A stretch of DNA of 64,000 bases from Timema cristinae (GCA_039000515.1 JBCFYV010000012.1:36326387-36390386), one strand, 5' to 3'. Shown: positions 47,060 through 58,668, counted from the first letter of the stretch. The notes: a model not told the origin generated them from the letters alone. Translations and numbers: made by a program.

Positions 47060-47745
47060 TTATCGCATTGCTATTAAATTCCCCATTTCTAAATTTTGAC
47101 CAATTTTGACCACTATTGAATCTAAAATGATAGAGATAAATCATTGTTGGACAAACATTTCCCTAAGAAATCGAAGGAAAAAGAACACACACTTATTGAG
47201 AAAGCTTATTGTTTCTTACTCTATGGCATTAAACAATCATAGCGTTAAAACTTAAGTACTATCCCTTTATAAACAAAGCTCACAAAATTGTATTACTATA
47301 TTTGCCGATATCTCAGAAACTGTTGGTTTTATAAAAATATATTTCAAATGAAAGTTTATTTCTATTTTTAATAGTACCTACTACAATTTTGGAATGATGA
47401 GCTATTTAGTATCTCAAATAGTTGCGGAGATACGGAAATTTCCGCTACTGTAAAGTACCCTAAAAGTCATTTTCATGGGAAAATGAAAATAGCCAGTTTA
47501 TTTATAATCTTAATCAACGCATAGATACAAATTTTAATCAAAATCGTTAGAGCCGATTTGGAGAAAATCGATTTTTCTCTTTTCACCCTTTATTAAACTA
47601 CTCTTAATTTTAAAGTTTAAGCAGACACAGAGACAAACGTCATTGCAAAGACAATTTTTTAGAGTTTATGGAGGATCATGAACATTTCGGGTTAGCTTAT
47701 TTTTACGGTCGCAACACTTTCTTTACCTTTAGTGTTTGAAAAGTT
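47060..47745 (+). repeat. Block repeat V, copy 2
   Basis: About 70-75 percent similar to copy 1 with blocks in the same order: atatctcagaaactgttggt, agttgcggagatacggaaat, gagccgatttggagaaaatc. Copies are about 1.17 kb apart with the foldback between them. Confidence 0.75.
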
Positions 47746-47779
47746 AAAAAAAAAAATATAATATATATATAATATATGC

Positions 47780-48188
47780 GTATAGATTTAAAGTTATTGG
47801 TTTTATAAAAATATGTTTCTTATAAAATATTTGTATTATAAATAGATCTACATATTTGCAATGATCAGTAATTTCATATCTGAAATAGTTTCGGCGATAT
47901 GATAAAAAAATTATTTATACATCAGACCAGAGCCCTTAAAGTCATTTTGCCGAAATATTGAGGATATCCATTTTGTTTGGAATATTTAAGAAACTTTAAT
48001 TTTTACTTTGTTTTCGAAAGAGAGTTATTTTAAAGAACCCATAGGGGTTGGAGAATATTATTGTTTCTTTATGTCCTTTTAATACATGTCTGTAAATAGA
48101 GATTAGGAAAGTTGAATTATAATAATAAATGTTTAGAAATTAAATTTAATCAAAATAGTTAGAGCCAATTTTGATAAAATCGACTTTT
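47780..48188 (+). repeat. Block repeat V, copy 3 (partial)
   Basis: Retains gttattggttttataaaaat, gaaatagtttcggcgatatg, tcaaaatagttagagccaat and gataaaatcgactttttcta. The middle is partly replaced. Confidence 0.6.
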
Positions 48189-48189
48189 T

Positions 48190-48460
48190 CTATTTTTTCT
48201 CTACATCCAATTCCAAAAACCCCTCGGGGCAACCCTATGAAAATTTTAGATACCAAGTTTTAGCCCATTGGCAAAATAGTTTAGGCTCTAGTTGGAGATA
48301 CATACATACAGACAGACAAACAAAGACAGATAGACGGAAATTTAAAAACAACTTATTCGGATTTGGAGGAGTCATAAAACGTCGAGAATCATTAAAATCT
48401 CGAGTTCAATATTTTTGACGATCACAATACTTTCTCTACCTGAAAGATTGCGAGAAAGTA
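48190..48460 (-). mobile_element. Half of a foldback element, inverted relative to 46.56 kb
   Basis: Reads ccaattccaaaaacccctcg, ataccaagttttagcccatt, a CATA/CAGA tract, and ends ctttctctacctgaaagatt then gcgagaaagta. Only one arm is present, matching the right half of the 46562-46961 element's complement. Confidence 0.7.
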
Positions 48461-48464
48461 AAAA

Positions 48465-49255
48465 AATACTCTCTCTAGCTATTACAGTTAAATTAGCCCC
48501 TCATTCCCCACCCACCCAACCTTACTTCACCCGTGTATACTCTAAAATGGTAGTAAATATGCTAGCCAAATACATGATGATACATGTGCCTAGAATGCAT
48601 AAATATAATCAAATATGTATTTAATTATTGCATAGCTTAAAGCTTGTTATTTATACGATTATTTCACATATATTATTTGCATTTATTTTATTTTATTTTC
48701 GCTATACTAGCCCAGTAAATTATTATTGTGATCTTGATTCTTGAATATTTGTTCAATAGTTGGCACAATGTTCTACTTGCGATATGTATTCAGCAGGCCC
48801 TGTATTGTAACTACCCTAGTTCATTGGCCAATGTTTGTTGGCGAGGGTAAAGGAGGAGTGTTGCAGCCCTATAGACATTAGTCAAGGTCATTAGAACTTT
48901 TCTAGCTTTTCCTGCTGTTTTCGAGCAGCAGGTCCTGAGCTTCATAAGCTGGGTAGGTAGAAGACTCCTTTAGAGGAATAAGTATTACTTAAAATACAAT
49001 ATTCTTGGAATGCGAACAAATATTAGTTTACAAATTAATAATATATAGATACATTATACATGTATATTAATTCACAATTATTTAAACATTATTATTTACA
49101 CAGTTTGCAGACAACATTGTATTTAGAAATTAGTTCATATAATTATGGGTATGCGGCGAAGGACTAGCATATCCAGAGAATACGCTACTGCACTTAGGAG
49201 TAAAGAGAAATGTTTTATGTGTTGACGACGGCACATTAGTAAGGAACCAAAATAA
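48465..49255. other. Unassigned DNA
   Basis: Contains a small palindrome cctgctgttttcgagcagcagg-type stem at 48919-48940. No gene seen. Confidence 0.4.
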
Positions 49256-49257
49256 AT

Positions 49258-49445
49258 TGTTTAAACTTTTGCAGTCCTGGCATCAAGATTTACTCGCTTA
49301 CGTGGATGTATTGATATATTGAACAGTAATAGAAAGAAAAAACCTCCATGGCTTGAGCCCATTATCGAGCTATACCAACCAAAAATATACCTTTTATTTT
49401 GGCAGTCCTTGTATCAAGATTAGCTCTTTTACGTTGAGGCATTTT
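49258..49445. repeat. Degenerate direct duplication, ~135-bp spacing
   Basis: ttgcagtcctggcatcaaga then tactcgcttacgtggatgta (49269-49309) recurs as tggcagtccttgtatcaaga then agctcttttacgttgaggca (49401-49441). Confidence 0.5.
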
Positions 49446-49634
49446 GCAATAAACACAAAACTAAATAGTTTAAATCTGCTATCTAAAAACAAAAATAAAG
49501 TAAATTGAAAGAAACAATCTAAAGTGAGTGCTCTATCACACAAAACCAAATTGTTCTGTTGGTTTATAACCAAACAGTAAACATGAATATTATTCACAGT
49601 GCTAACGAATTCAACACAGCTGACAACTTTAAAG

Positions 49635-49770
49635 GCTAGAAAATAATGAAACCTACACGTAATTACATTTGCGTGGAGGGAGAGAAGGACACAGTTTAGG
49701 GAAAAAAACATCCTCGTTACACCGTACCGTGATTTGAACCCCATCATTCCATCACGGGCGAATCAGACCA
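49635..49770 (-). mobile_element. SINE family A fragment
   Basis: acatttgcgtggagggagag, ttaggg aaaaaaacatcctcg and B-box complement gtgatttgaaccccatca. The tail half is missing. Confidence 0.65.
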
Positions 49771-49990
49771 TACTTGACTGACAACTTCGTATGTGCAATC
49801 ATCAATGTGGTTTCCAGGGACTTGCAAGTCCTGGTGCTATGGTTGTACTTGTATTAAATTCTGAGCATACTGTTCAATTATTATTAGAATAGCACTATCC
49901 GAAAGCTATACAATTTGCTAGATCTAGTTTCACGTATTATTATTACATCAAGTCAAACTATATTTAACTCTCACTTTTGATAGAAATTAA

Positions 49991-50471
49991 TCTATACTTA
50001 TAAAATAACATGTCCTGACTGACTGACTGATTCATCATCGCCGAGCGCAAACTATCAAGGCTACAAGCATGAAATTCGGACTGTATATTCATTTTGTTAT
50101 GTAGGCACCCACAAAGAAAGGATTTTAGAAGATTCCACCCCAAAGGGGTCAAAATAGGGGATGATAATATGTATGATAATATGTATGAAAGTCCGTCATT
50201 TTGAAAGTTACATAAACAAAATTTTGTGTTTCGGTTATTGACGTAAAACAAATAAATACGTGTTTCAGGAATTTTGGAAATTTTATTTAATAAGGGATGA
50301 AAAAGGGGGTGAAAGTTTGTATCGGACTTGCATTATTTTTGATCTGAGGTCAAGTTATGGTCATCAACGTAACGTAATATTTTTAATTAATTTGTAAATA
50401 CATATTTATATTTTCGTATTTGTATATAATCAACTTCCACGCGAGCAAAGCCGCGGGCAACAGCTATCTAG
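49991..50471 (+). mobile_element. Non-autonomous Helitron-like element, copy 3
   Basis: 481 bp, A|TCTATACTTATAAAATAAC ... CTAG|T, with the same 3' hairpin as copy 2. It has fewer gact units, which accounts for most of its shorter length. Confidence 0.85.
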
Positions 50472-50574
50472 TAATATCTATAAAATATAAGTAGTAAAAT
50501 AGTAAAATGTAATCAATTTTGGGCGCAAAAAAAAATCATCGTATTTTCTAAAGGATCTTACATACGCTATGGCA

Positions 50575-51075
50575 TTAGGAACTCGACAGCTCATTGCAAC
50601 GCTTACAAAAGTACGCCACTCATACCTATCTGAGCTAGCTCTGTCCAGTTCACCTCATTCATGTCCCTTCTAGTGCTATCCTCAAGTCCGCGTCTAGGTC
50701 TTCCCAATGCTCTCTTCCAATTGTGTTTGCCAGCCCTGAACAAGGTTATAGATTCTCCCCTTTTCGCTGAATATCTTGTCCACCGTAATCTACGAGACTT
50801 GATCATCCTAACAATATATTGTGATGATTACAGGGTATCTAACTTATCATTATGTAATCTCCTACACTCGAGTATCCTTACCCCTTTATAGACCAGGGTA
50901 TGTATTCCTGAATGTATTCTCGAGCATTTCGAGGGGTTCTCTCTCCAAAGTTAAATAGGAAGGCCATTCGAGATGGCGATGAATGTACTCAGGAATATAC
51001 CCCGTTTCACTACCATGGAGAACAACCGGTAAAATTATTGTTTTGTATACTCTTGAGTTTTATATTTCTTGACAT
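50575..51075 (-). pseudogene. LINE C-terminal fragment, minus strand
   Basis: The minus-strand translation shows PVVLHGSETG near 51030, then KSRRLRWTRYSAKRGE (about 50750-50800), GRPRRGLEDSTRRDMNEV and WTELAQ. This is the same module and the same LINE lineage as 31.3-31.77 kb. A decayed tail includes stops. It lies about 100 bp from Helitron copy 3. Confidence 0.8.
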
Positions 51076-51511
51076 CAAGCGAGATGTAGAAAACTTACTG
51101 ACCGATTAATAGAATGTATTTCCGGACGGAATTATTTTCCTAATGTCAATTATAAATATCATTATTGCTAGTTAAAAATTTTCCTAAATATTTTAACTCA
51201 TTAACCCTGTCAAATAATATGTTGCTCAAAATAATATCTAATGGACCTTCCAATAAATATTTAAATGTAATTGCCAACTCTCCCAATCTCCCAATACAGT
51301 ATTATTTATGAAATATATAGGATCTGGATCCATCACTTTTGATAAATAATATCAATTCCTATGATATAATAGTATGCTAATAATAAAGTAAGATACAGTC
51401 AACGTTAATCACAAGAAAATATGTTTGTATTTTCTAAAGGATCCTTTCCTCCGAAATCTATTATACTTTCCCTATTTTCCACCTTGTCTTCATCCCAACC
51501 TCATTAACATC

Positions 51512-51898
51512 AGGGGCAGCCTACCCTTATGGACCACAGGGGCCAAACCCCACCAACTTTTACAAACCTTTATTTAACATAATTGTTTTCTTTCTTTTTA
51601 TTCTATAAAATGTTTTAGAAAAAAACATGAACATGCAGTTGATCTTTATTTTGCTTTTGCTTTTATGTGTCTGTGTTATGGTCTCGGCACATATTTATCT
51701 AATTGCAAAACCCTTCATTCACCTTTGAGGATACGTGTACTAATCACAAATTGTGAATGTGTGGAATTTCAGGCTTCCACCATGGTTCGGATCCCACCTT
51801 AAACTGTAGGTCCTTCATTTCATCTCACAATCACCCTACCATTAGCGTAAGTGCGTATAACCCGAACGGGTAGTAAGACGTGGTGCTAATAATAATAA

Positions 51899-51934
<36 letters not shown>

Positions 51935-52510
51935 GGCCTAATAATGTGTTAAGACCCAAGAAGTAAGATGACGCGTAAATATGATTGATTAAAATGAATG
52001 ATGTAGATTATTTATTAAAAACTCTGTTTTCTTCATTAAAAATTCAAGAAAAACTTTGAATTAAATTATTAGAAGCACATCATTCTAATGACTATGCAAG
52101 TGAATGGCAAGAAAAAGAATAACTTTTTCTAATGCTTGAATCGGTAAACAATTGTAGTTAACTGTGAATTAATAAAATCAAAGATTTATTTTTTTTGTCT
52201 ATTATTTGGTGGTGAGAAGTTGTGGACAACGATAGCGTGTAGGGATCTTAAACATTTAAGAAAAATAATTTTTAAAAAAACATGAGGAATTTGCAATTCA
52301 TTTGGAAAATGAATTTAAGCTTCAAGCATTTGGAAGAGTAAATATTGCATCACAAATAGAGTCCGTGATCAAAATTTCAGTCTCAAAACACAATGAATAG
52401 GTGTAAAAAAAAAAGACATTTACTAGGCAGACTAATAGAATGCTTAAAATACTCTGGTAATCATGAACTGGCATTAAGAGACAGACACTCCCAACTTATG
52501 TACACGTAAT
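51512..52510 (+). pseudogene. hAT transposon relic (ZMYM1-like transposase piece)
   Basis: A hAT-like terminus CAGGGGCAGCCTACCC starts at 51512. Downstream, 52218-52500 translates (with shifts and stops) to TIACRDLKHL, KKHEEFAIHLENEF, GRVNIASQIES, SKHNE and, after a shift, RLIECLKYSGNHELALRDRH. That block order is found in ZMYM1-like hAT transposases near their N-terminal half (the family motif ends ELALRGH-E). The catalytic core and right end are not visible. A family B SINE is inserted between. Confidence 0.68.
51665..51935 (+). mobile_element. SINE family B, 5'-truncated, in the hAT relic
   Basis: Starts inside the head (ggtctcggcacatatttatc) and runs to ataacccgaacgggtagtaa, ending in TAA repeats at 51885-51935. 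Carries the insert variant shared with 40.8 kb. Confidence 0.88.
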
Positions 52511-52717
52511 GTCATCACTTAATAAGCTTAATTCAAAGCGTGTATTATTTTATTATTTCTGTTTGTAGAGTTGTTTAGTGATTTTGTAATTTGAGTAATG
52601 TTTAAAATTAGGAAAATGTAAATGAGTTTAATGTAATATGTCAACATGGTGTTCAGAAAATATCATTACTAGTAAGCTTTGACCTGGCATCACCTAAAAG
52701 AAAGATCACGCTCCACC

Positions 52718-52760
52718 ACCGGTAAATATACATACAGCCCGAACGGGTAATAAAGTGCAT
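52718..52760 (+). mobile_element. SINE A/B tail fragment
   Basis: cagcccgaacgggtaataaa is the shared tail; the rest is absent. Confidence 0.5.
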
Positions 52761-52764
52761 AAAG

Positions 52765-53260
52765 AAACCTACTCCATTATTTTAACAGCCAGTAGGGATT
52801 GAACATAAGACCTCTTAAGCTTTTGATGGCGGCACAACTCACTCCTGGACCAAAATAACATATAACATATTTACTCTATATTTATTATTATTATTATTAT
52901 TATTATTTACTAGGACCTAGTATCGTGTATCAAGAACTCAGGCGTCGGGAAACACTGTGTAAACATTTCATTTCCTGACCAATAAACAAAAACCTTGTAA
53001 CAAGCTCGCATTAGCCCGGAAGGGGCTACTCAAAGGGCTAAGTGCTCTCTGGAAAATGTATTAAAACGCATTCAAATAGCTCAAATGGAGGCCTCGTGGG
53101 ACCTCGATGTATGTTTTAATATGCGCTTTCCCTTTCCCTGCTAACCCTTCAGACCATCATCATCCCCTAACTTGAATATATTTATTCAATACATAAAAAA
53201 CTGTTTTTTCCTTTGTTTTGAGAATTAAATGATTTTATTTTAATCGTTGTAATATTTTTC
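52765..53260. other. Unassigned DNA with (ATT)n
   Basis: ATT microsatellite at 52880-52907. No gene recognised. Confidence 0.5.
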
Positions 53261-53263
53261 TTA

Positions 53264-53505
53264 GCATCACGTCTTACAACCCGTTAGGGTAAAACGCTTA
53301 TGTACTAATTAGGCTAATGTATTTAATAATTAAGAAGGTTATATGGATAGGAAATGTACCCACACACGCATGGAATAAGAGAGTGGAAACCCGTTTTGGA
53401 AAAACAACCCTCGGTACACCTTACCAAGATTCGAACCAAGATCTCCACGTCACTATCAGTCACGTGTTAGGGTGCCGTCTTTGACAATGAAACCACTGAT
53501 GTGAG
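53264..53505 (-). mobile_element. SINE family A, full length
   Basis: Tail agcatcacgtcttacaaccc, body acacacgcatggaataagag, B-box complement agattcgaaccaagatctcc, head remnant aatgaaaccactgatg. Confidence 0.82.
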
Positions 53506-53509
53506 CTTT

Positions 53510-54715
53510 AAGGGAAAGTTTATTGTTATTAATTTAAGGGTACCTATTTTACGTGCACTTTTTGAACTAGCTAATTATGTCCTAGCACGATTTGCATACT
53601 AGCTTAATTAAAGAATATACACTAAACTTAATCTTGTGTCCGCTAATTAAGCTTTGCGAAATGTATTCCTTAATTATATGCTACATTGTTTTGTCGTTTC
53701 TAGAATCAAACCCGGTAATCGTAATCCAGTATACAGACGTGTTAATGACCAAGCTAAGTTGCTTGAATTTAATATGGTAAACTTGTGGTAAACTACTTAC
53801 ATTAGTGTTAGAAAGGGATACAAAAAATAGGGTAATTTCTCGGTGGGTTCGACAATAAATCAAATCGGGACCTCCCCTTTAACGGTGTCCAAAGGTAGAA
53901 CTAGTTTAAACCCATATGCCGTATGGTACGATATACCTATCGCTCACTATATGGACACTGAACACATGACTTTTAAACTAACTTAATCAAGATCAAAGCC
54001 CTAAACACACACATGACCGTGTCAAAAAGCCAGAGTATCTGTTCAACCATATAAACTAATAATCAAACTAAATCTATCAAATATAATTTGATGATAAACT
54101 AATAACTAGATAAATACTAGAGTTCATGGGCATGCCCCTTCAAAATAAAATAAAACTAACTAATTTATTTAAATATTTTACTTATTGGCAAGATTTCGAT
54201 TATTTCACACATGCAGTGTATGACGTTATCAAACAGATTGACCCTTGTTTCATGTAAAAGGACAGCAACACAAACTCATTTTGAAAAGTTAGCATATTAT
54301 TTAGTTATATGTGTCACCTTAAAACATACATGAGAAAAACTATGTCCCAAATACAGATAATCAAGTGGTTGTGTCACACACATAAGTATGTTTTGGACAA
54401 GATCAGAATTATTTAAACACGTTTATATGAGCACTTAATGAAATAAGAAAGCAGTTATAGAATGAAAAAACAGTTTTTTGGTGAAGTAAATGCTCACTTA
54501 AATAAAGTCATAATTATTTAACACATAATAAATAACACCTTTATGAATAGGCTTGTGTTACTTTTTACAAAGTTTAAACAAATGATTGAGAAAATTGTTG
54601 GACCTATTTGAATCTGGAATGCAATTAACATATTGAATTAAGTGTTCAAGTGAAACAGAATATTTTGAACAGTAAGCTTAGGGCCAGTTTCATAGTCAAA
54701 TTTAGTACGCCTCAA
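53510..54715. other. Unassigned AT-rich DNA
   Basis: No gene or recognised repeat. Confidence 0.5.
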
Positions 54716-54723
54716 GTGCGGCG

Positions 54724-54839
54724 CTACACTAAGTACATGACGACACCTACCTAAACCAGAATGGAATGGGCCAGTTTCCTATGCGAGAACGGCCCATTCC
54801 ATTCTGGTTTAGGTAGGTGTCATCATGTACTTAGTGTAG
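54724..54839. repeat. 49-bp near-perfect palindrome (hairpin)
   Basis: Arms 54724-54772 and 54791-54839 pair at 48 of 49 positions around an 18-nt loop. The one mismatch (acgacacc versus gatgacacc) would be a G-U pair in one RNA strand. The stem starts ctacactaagtacatga. The flanks ggcg and tcccac do not pair. No transposon termini. Confidence 0.93.
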
Positions 54840-54844
54840 TCCCA

Positions 54845-55120
54845 CCCTATTAGACCCAGTGTACATACAAGGTATTTACCAGACACTCAGCCTTACGGGA
54901 GTTTCGCTACTCCTCGTGCTAGGTTGAGTCCATAGGCACTAGGGAGTGTTAGTTGCAGTCCTCAGTGATAACAACACCTACAAGTTAAACAACTAACCTT
55001 CAAACTGTTCATTGTAAAGGCGTGGTGATCCAAACACAATAGCTCATTTACCAGTAATCCCACCCCCACCTCCCTCAACTCACCCCATTACCCCCTTTCA
55101 ATCAACAAACATTTTTAACC
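54845..55120. other. Unassigned sequence
   Basis: Nothing recognised; a C-rich patch (55060-55090) precedes the SINE. Confidence 0.4.
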
Positions 55121-55124
55121 CGCC

Positions 55125-55362
55125 TAGGTGGCGTAGTTAGCTAACGTGCCAGTCGTGTTGAGCTAGACCACCAAAGACGGGAAAATCGAGGTTCGAATCT
55201 CGGTTGGGTGAACTGGGGGTGGTTTCTCCTAAATGGGTTTCCACTCTACCTTCACGTAAATGCGGATTCACTTCCTTTAAATTCAACCTTCCCAATTCCT
55301 AAACCATTAGTTTAATTAGTACTCAAGTGTGTAACCCAAACGGGTAGTAAGACGCGGTGCTA
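55125..55362 (+). mobile_element. SINE family A, well-preserved copy
   Basis: Head taggtggcgtagttagctaa, B box ggttcgaatctcggttgggt, tail ttactcaa..., aacccaaacgggtagtaaga then cgcggtgctaaat. Same head variant as the 4.2-kb copy (gcgtagttagct), indicating one subfamily. Confidence 0.9.
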
Positions 55363-55737
55363 AATAAAAAAACACATTTTCAGACAAGTAACTAGTTGAC
55401 GTATTTGAAGATTACTTACAGCTAGACAATATGTAAACATTTGCTTGAACAAAAAAAACACATTATATTCTACTTTCGCTTTTTAATTTGCAATCTGAGT
55501 AGGCCTCTTTTGAGGGGTTGATTTATGGGAGAGAGCAGTACTGCTACCTGAACCTAGCTTAAGCCAGTTTATTGACACTAGAAGGCAATTTTTGTCAAAT
55601 TTCTAGTAAAACCATCTTTTAAGTGACCTGTTATAAAAATGCCTACTTGATAGATGGATGTTGTCACTTTGGACTGCACGTAGCAATCCGCGTGTTGAAG
55701 CACTGAATCTCTTTCGATGAGTGCAACCATTTTAACC

Positions 55738-55895
55738 TGAAGGTTGTATTTCTGGTGTATGTATGTCGCTGTGTCCCAGTGATAAACTACATGTATAAAA
55801 CTCTGCCCCAAGTACCCCAGGCCGGGATTAGAACCTCGACCTCCTTGTTACCGGCAATACACACTATGGAGAGATTGACGCTTTGTACCGCGTGT
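55738..55895 (-). mobile_element. SINE family A head fragment
   Basis: B-box complement ccgggattagaacctcgacc (55822 region) followed by gagattgacgctttgtaccg. The body is worn. Confidence 0.5.
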
Positions 55896-55913
55896 TTAAT
55901 TTATTTTAGTTAC

Positions 55914-56400
55914 TAAGGGTGTTACATGGGGAGCACTGAAAGCGTTGCAGCTGTTTCGAAATTCTGGATTATTAACGAAATGGTTTGATATTTCTTAAAA
56001 TGGTTTTCAAAAAATTTTAGGCGTAAGCTTTTGCCAGTCAAAGAGTTTAAAATTTAATTTTAACTTTAAAAAAACTCTGGTAACTTATATAAAACCTTTT
56101 AAAAAAATCCCGCCTTTGCTTCAAATTGTTCTGTTGTTACCTTATCAAAACATGACTTTATTTGATCGAGGAAGGCTAGTTCTAGGTCTTTATCGTTTTA
56201 CTTTAATCTCAGAAGTACAAGTATTTGCGTAAAGTGTAGATGAATTATTTTTTTAAATTTAAACTTTATATCTAGATAGGGACCTTTTGATAGCTTTCAC
56301 CTACATTTTGGTGAAAACAATATTTAAAAATATGAAACCATTTTTTCAAAAATGCGGGATTTCCAAACGCATAAAACGCCCTTCTAATATAACACCCTTA
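55914..56400. mobile_element. 487-bp MITE, family of the 3.9-4.7 kb element
   Basis: Ends TAAGGGTGTTA(C/T)AT as inverted repeats (55914 and 56400), with a longer weaker inverted region inside (agcgttgcagctg... against gcataaaacgccc). Centre shared with 4.1-4.5 kb: ccttatcaaaacatgacttt, gaggaaggctagttctaggt. No ORF of transposase type. Confidence 0.72.
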
Positions 56401-56714
56401 ACATATAAATTGTTTCAATATAAAAATGTCATCCTCACAGCTATGATCTATCGGTTTAAGAGATTAGACTCGCATTACTTATTATTGACTTATACTTTTT
56501 TTTAGGTAGTTAACGTCCACTTTCTGAACCAACTGATTATATCAGCACATGGCTTATCACTAACATAAATCCAGAACAGACATAACAGCTAGCCCCCAAC
56601 GGTTCATTCATCACTAAGAAAAGTGAAACCCACATTTAACCAACGATAAAACTTTAGTACATTTCGGGAATCGAACCTGAGATCTTCAACTTAGTAGGCA
56701 GACTCGCAACCTGC

Positions 56715-57160
56715 ATTGGTGGCCTGTACACGTGTGTTAGAACGTCAACCTTGTCTGGATTGCTGATAGTGAGGTCATTATTTGAATCCTAGACGAGTGT
56801 AATGAGGGTTACTTCTCTGCCTCCATACCAATTAAGGGTTTAGTATATACCTACACTAGCCCCATGGCTTCTTTGGTGCTGACTGACAGCTCACAGCTGA
56901 CTTCTGACAGTCAACATTAATATATTAGGTATATACCCAAATTTTTACCGTCAGAAGTGACAGCTGAAAAACACGTGTTTTTGCCGATAATATGGTTCGG
57001 CGTAGGGATACGTAATTTGGTCTGGTAGCTTTTCAAAGCTTTTAGCTGTCAGCTGTGAGCTGCCAGTCATCACCAAAGAAGTCATGAGGCTACTGTACAT
57101 TCTCCCTACTCCATTAGTATAAATATCCAGATAGGCTAGTAAGACGGGTATTGCAATAAA
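56715..57160 (+). mobile_element. SINE family A split by a foldback element
   Basis: Head ggtggcctgtacacgtgtgt, B box tttgaatcctagacgagtgt and part of the body run to about 56848. The tail ccattagtataaatatccag ... ggctagtaagacgggtattg resumes at about 57110. Confidence 0.7.
56849..57100. mobile_element. 252-bp foldback MITE nested in the SINE
   Basis: 52-bp arms 56849-56900 and 57049-57100 are inverted (cttctttggtgctgactgac against the complement of gccagtcatcaccaaagaag). A second, inner inverted pair (cagctgacttctgacagt / ccgtcagaagtgacagctg) lies at 56896-56912 and 56949-56967. No coding capacity. Confidence 0.85.
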
Positions 57161-57164
57161 AACT

Positions 57165-57635
57165 AACCCTACTGGTAACAACAAAAAAAATAACTTTCGT
57201 TTAATCCTCCCAAAGCAGGTTTTTTCCTTCTCTAATCAAAAAATAAAGAAGGGTTAGACTGAATTTTGGTTTCTGCGCACTACGCCAACATTATAGTCAG
57301 ATGTCAACTGTTTAGGTGTAAAATACATAGTATAAATTAGCAAAAGGGGACGGATTATTTTACCTCCCCGAGATTGCAATTAGTCTTAATAAAACTATCA
57401 TATTAACAATGGTCCAATTTTAACTATAAAGTGCCCTATTTACTTATCAACGCCAAATAAGAAAGATAAGCAGGGTCAAGCATGCGCATTATCATAGATT
57501 GGCTTATCAAGTTTCTGTTGACCACTTTGCTGGTCTCTATTGCACTATAGTTGGAGGGTTTGTGTAAATCATTTAAAATTAATGTTGTCACAAATAATCC
57601 TGATATGTGTGGTTCGTAGTGTCATACAGTTATTG
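57165..57635. other. Unassigned DNA before the mariner relic
   Basis: The mariner 5' non-coding end should lie here (from about 57450), but no inverted terminus could be matched to the 3' side. Confidence 0.4.
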
Positions 57636-57638
57636 TTA

Positions 57639-58668
57639 ATGGAAAACTTTAGCGCGGCAGAAATTTACAGACGGTTTTGAAAGTTTTACGGTCCTGATGT
57701 GATGAGTGACAGTAAGGTAAGAGAGTGGGTCCATCTATTTAAAAAAGGTTACACCATTGTGCATGATGAAGAGTGCAGTGGGTGACCAAGTGTGGTGACT
57801 GACATGTTTGGTGGAACGGGTGAACACAAAGATTCGTGAGTATAGTTGTTTCACAAATATTGAAATATATGAATTTCCGAAGGTTTCGTGGTCACTCACT
57901 CATGAAATTGTGTCTGAAAAGTTAGGGTACCAAAAAAAACTGTGCCATATGGGTCCCAAAAATGCTTATTGAAGCCCACGAACAGAAACGCATGGAGTTA
58001 GCCCATATGTTTTCGCAGCGTTTTGAAAATGAAGAAGATAAATTTTTTCTCCATAGGGTGACCGATTACGGGATTTGGATTGCTTACATGAATGTTAAGA
58101 CAAAAGGTCAATCGATGCAGTGGGTGACATTAAACATCTTAAAAGACAAAAATGTTCAAACATGAACGCTCCATCAAAATAGTCATGGCCACTGTTTTTT
58201 TAGTACTAGAAGAGTGTCTTATTTATTGAATTTATTGAACGAGAAACAACCATTAATTCTGCAGGATATAGTGAGACTTTGAAATGGTTCAGACACGCAA
58301 TGCAAAACAAAATACGTGGAATGCTGACATCAAACATTCTTCTTTTGCATGACAATGGTCGAGTTTACACTGCAACTAAAACTGTCCAGCAGATTCTGCA
58401 GTTTGGGTGAGGGCAGCTGGACTACCCACCCTATAGCCCAGACCTCACTACTAGCGACTATTAGTCTAATACTTGTTTCTGCACCCGAAACAGTGACTGC
58501 CCTCTCAGCCTTTTTCAGAAGACAAGCAACTGAAGAATAGGGTGAATCAATGGCTAAAACCACTGGCTGCAGACTTTAACTTTTTTCAAGTGGGTATAAA
58601 GAAGATGGTACCAAAATATAAAAAATGTCCCGAAGTCAATGGAGACTATAGGGAAAAACGAAGTATGT
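57639..58668 (+). pseudogene. mariner transposase pseudogene
   Basis: Starts MENFSAAEIYRRF and follows the mariner order. VREWVHLFKKGYTIVHDEE lies at 57716-57775, KLGYQKKLCHMGPK near 57920-57960, MLIEAHEQKRMELA (57962-58003), GIWIAYMNVKTKGQSMQWV (58070-58127), then ILLLHDNGRVYTA (about 58337-58375) and YPPYSPDLTTSDY (about 58424-58463), and the end MVPKYKKCPEVNGDY. The second and third catalytic Asp blocks (HDN and SPD--SD, the D,D34D signature) are recognisable, while the first (TGDETW) has decayed to TDYGIW. Stops and shifts inactivate it. Length of about 1030 bp fits a full 345-codon family member. Confidence 0.93.

Noticed and set aside
49394..49747. 117-codon minus-strand open frame
   Set aside because: Begins inside a SINE and crosses a degenerate duplication; hydrophobic composition follows from AT-rich DNA.
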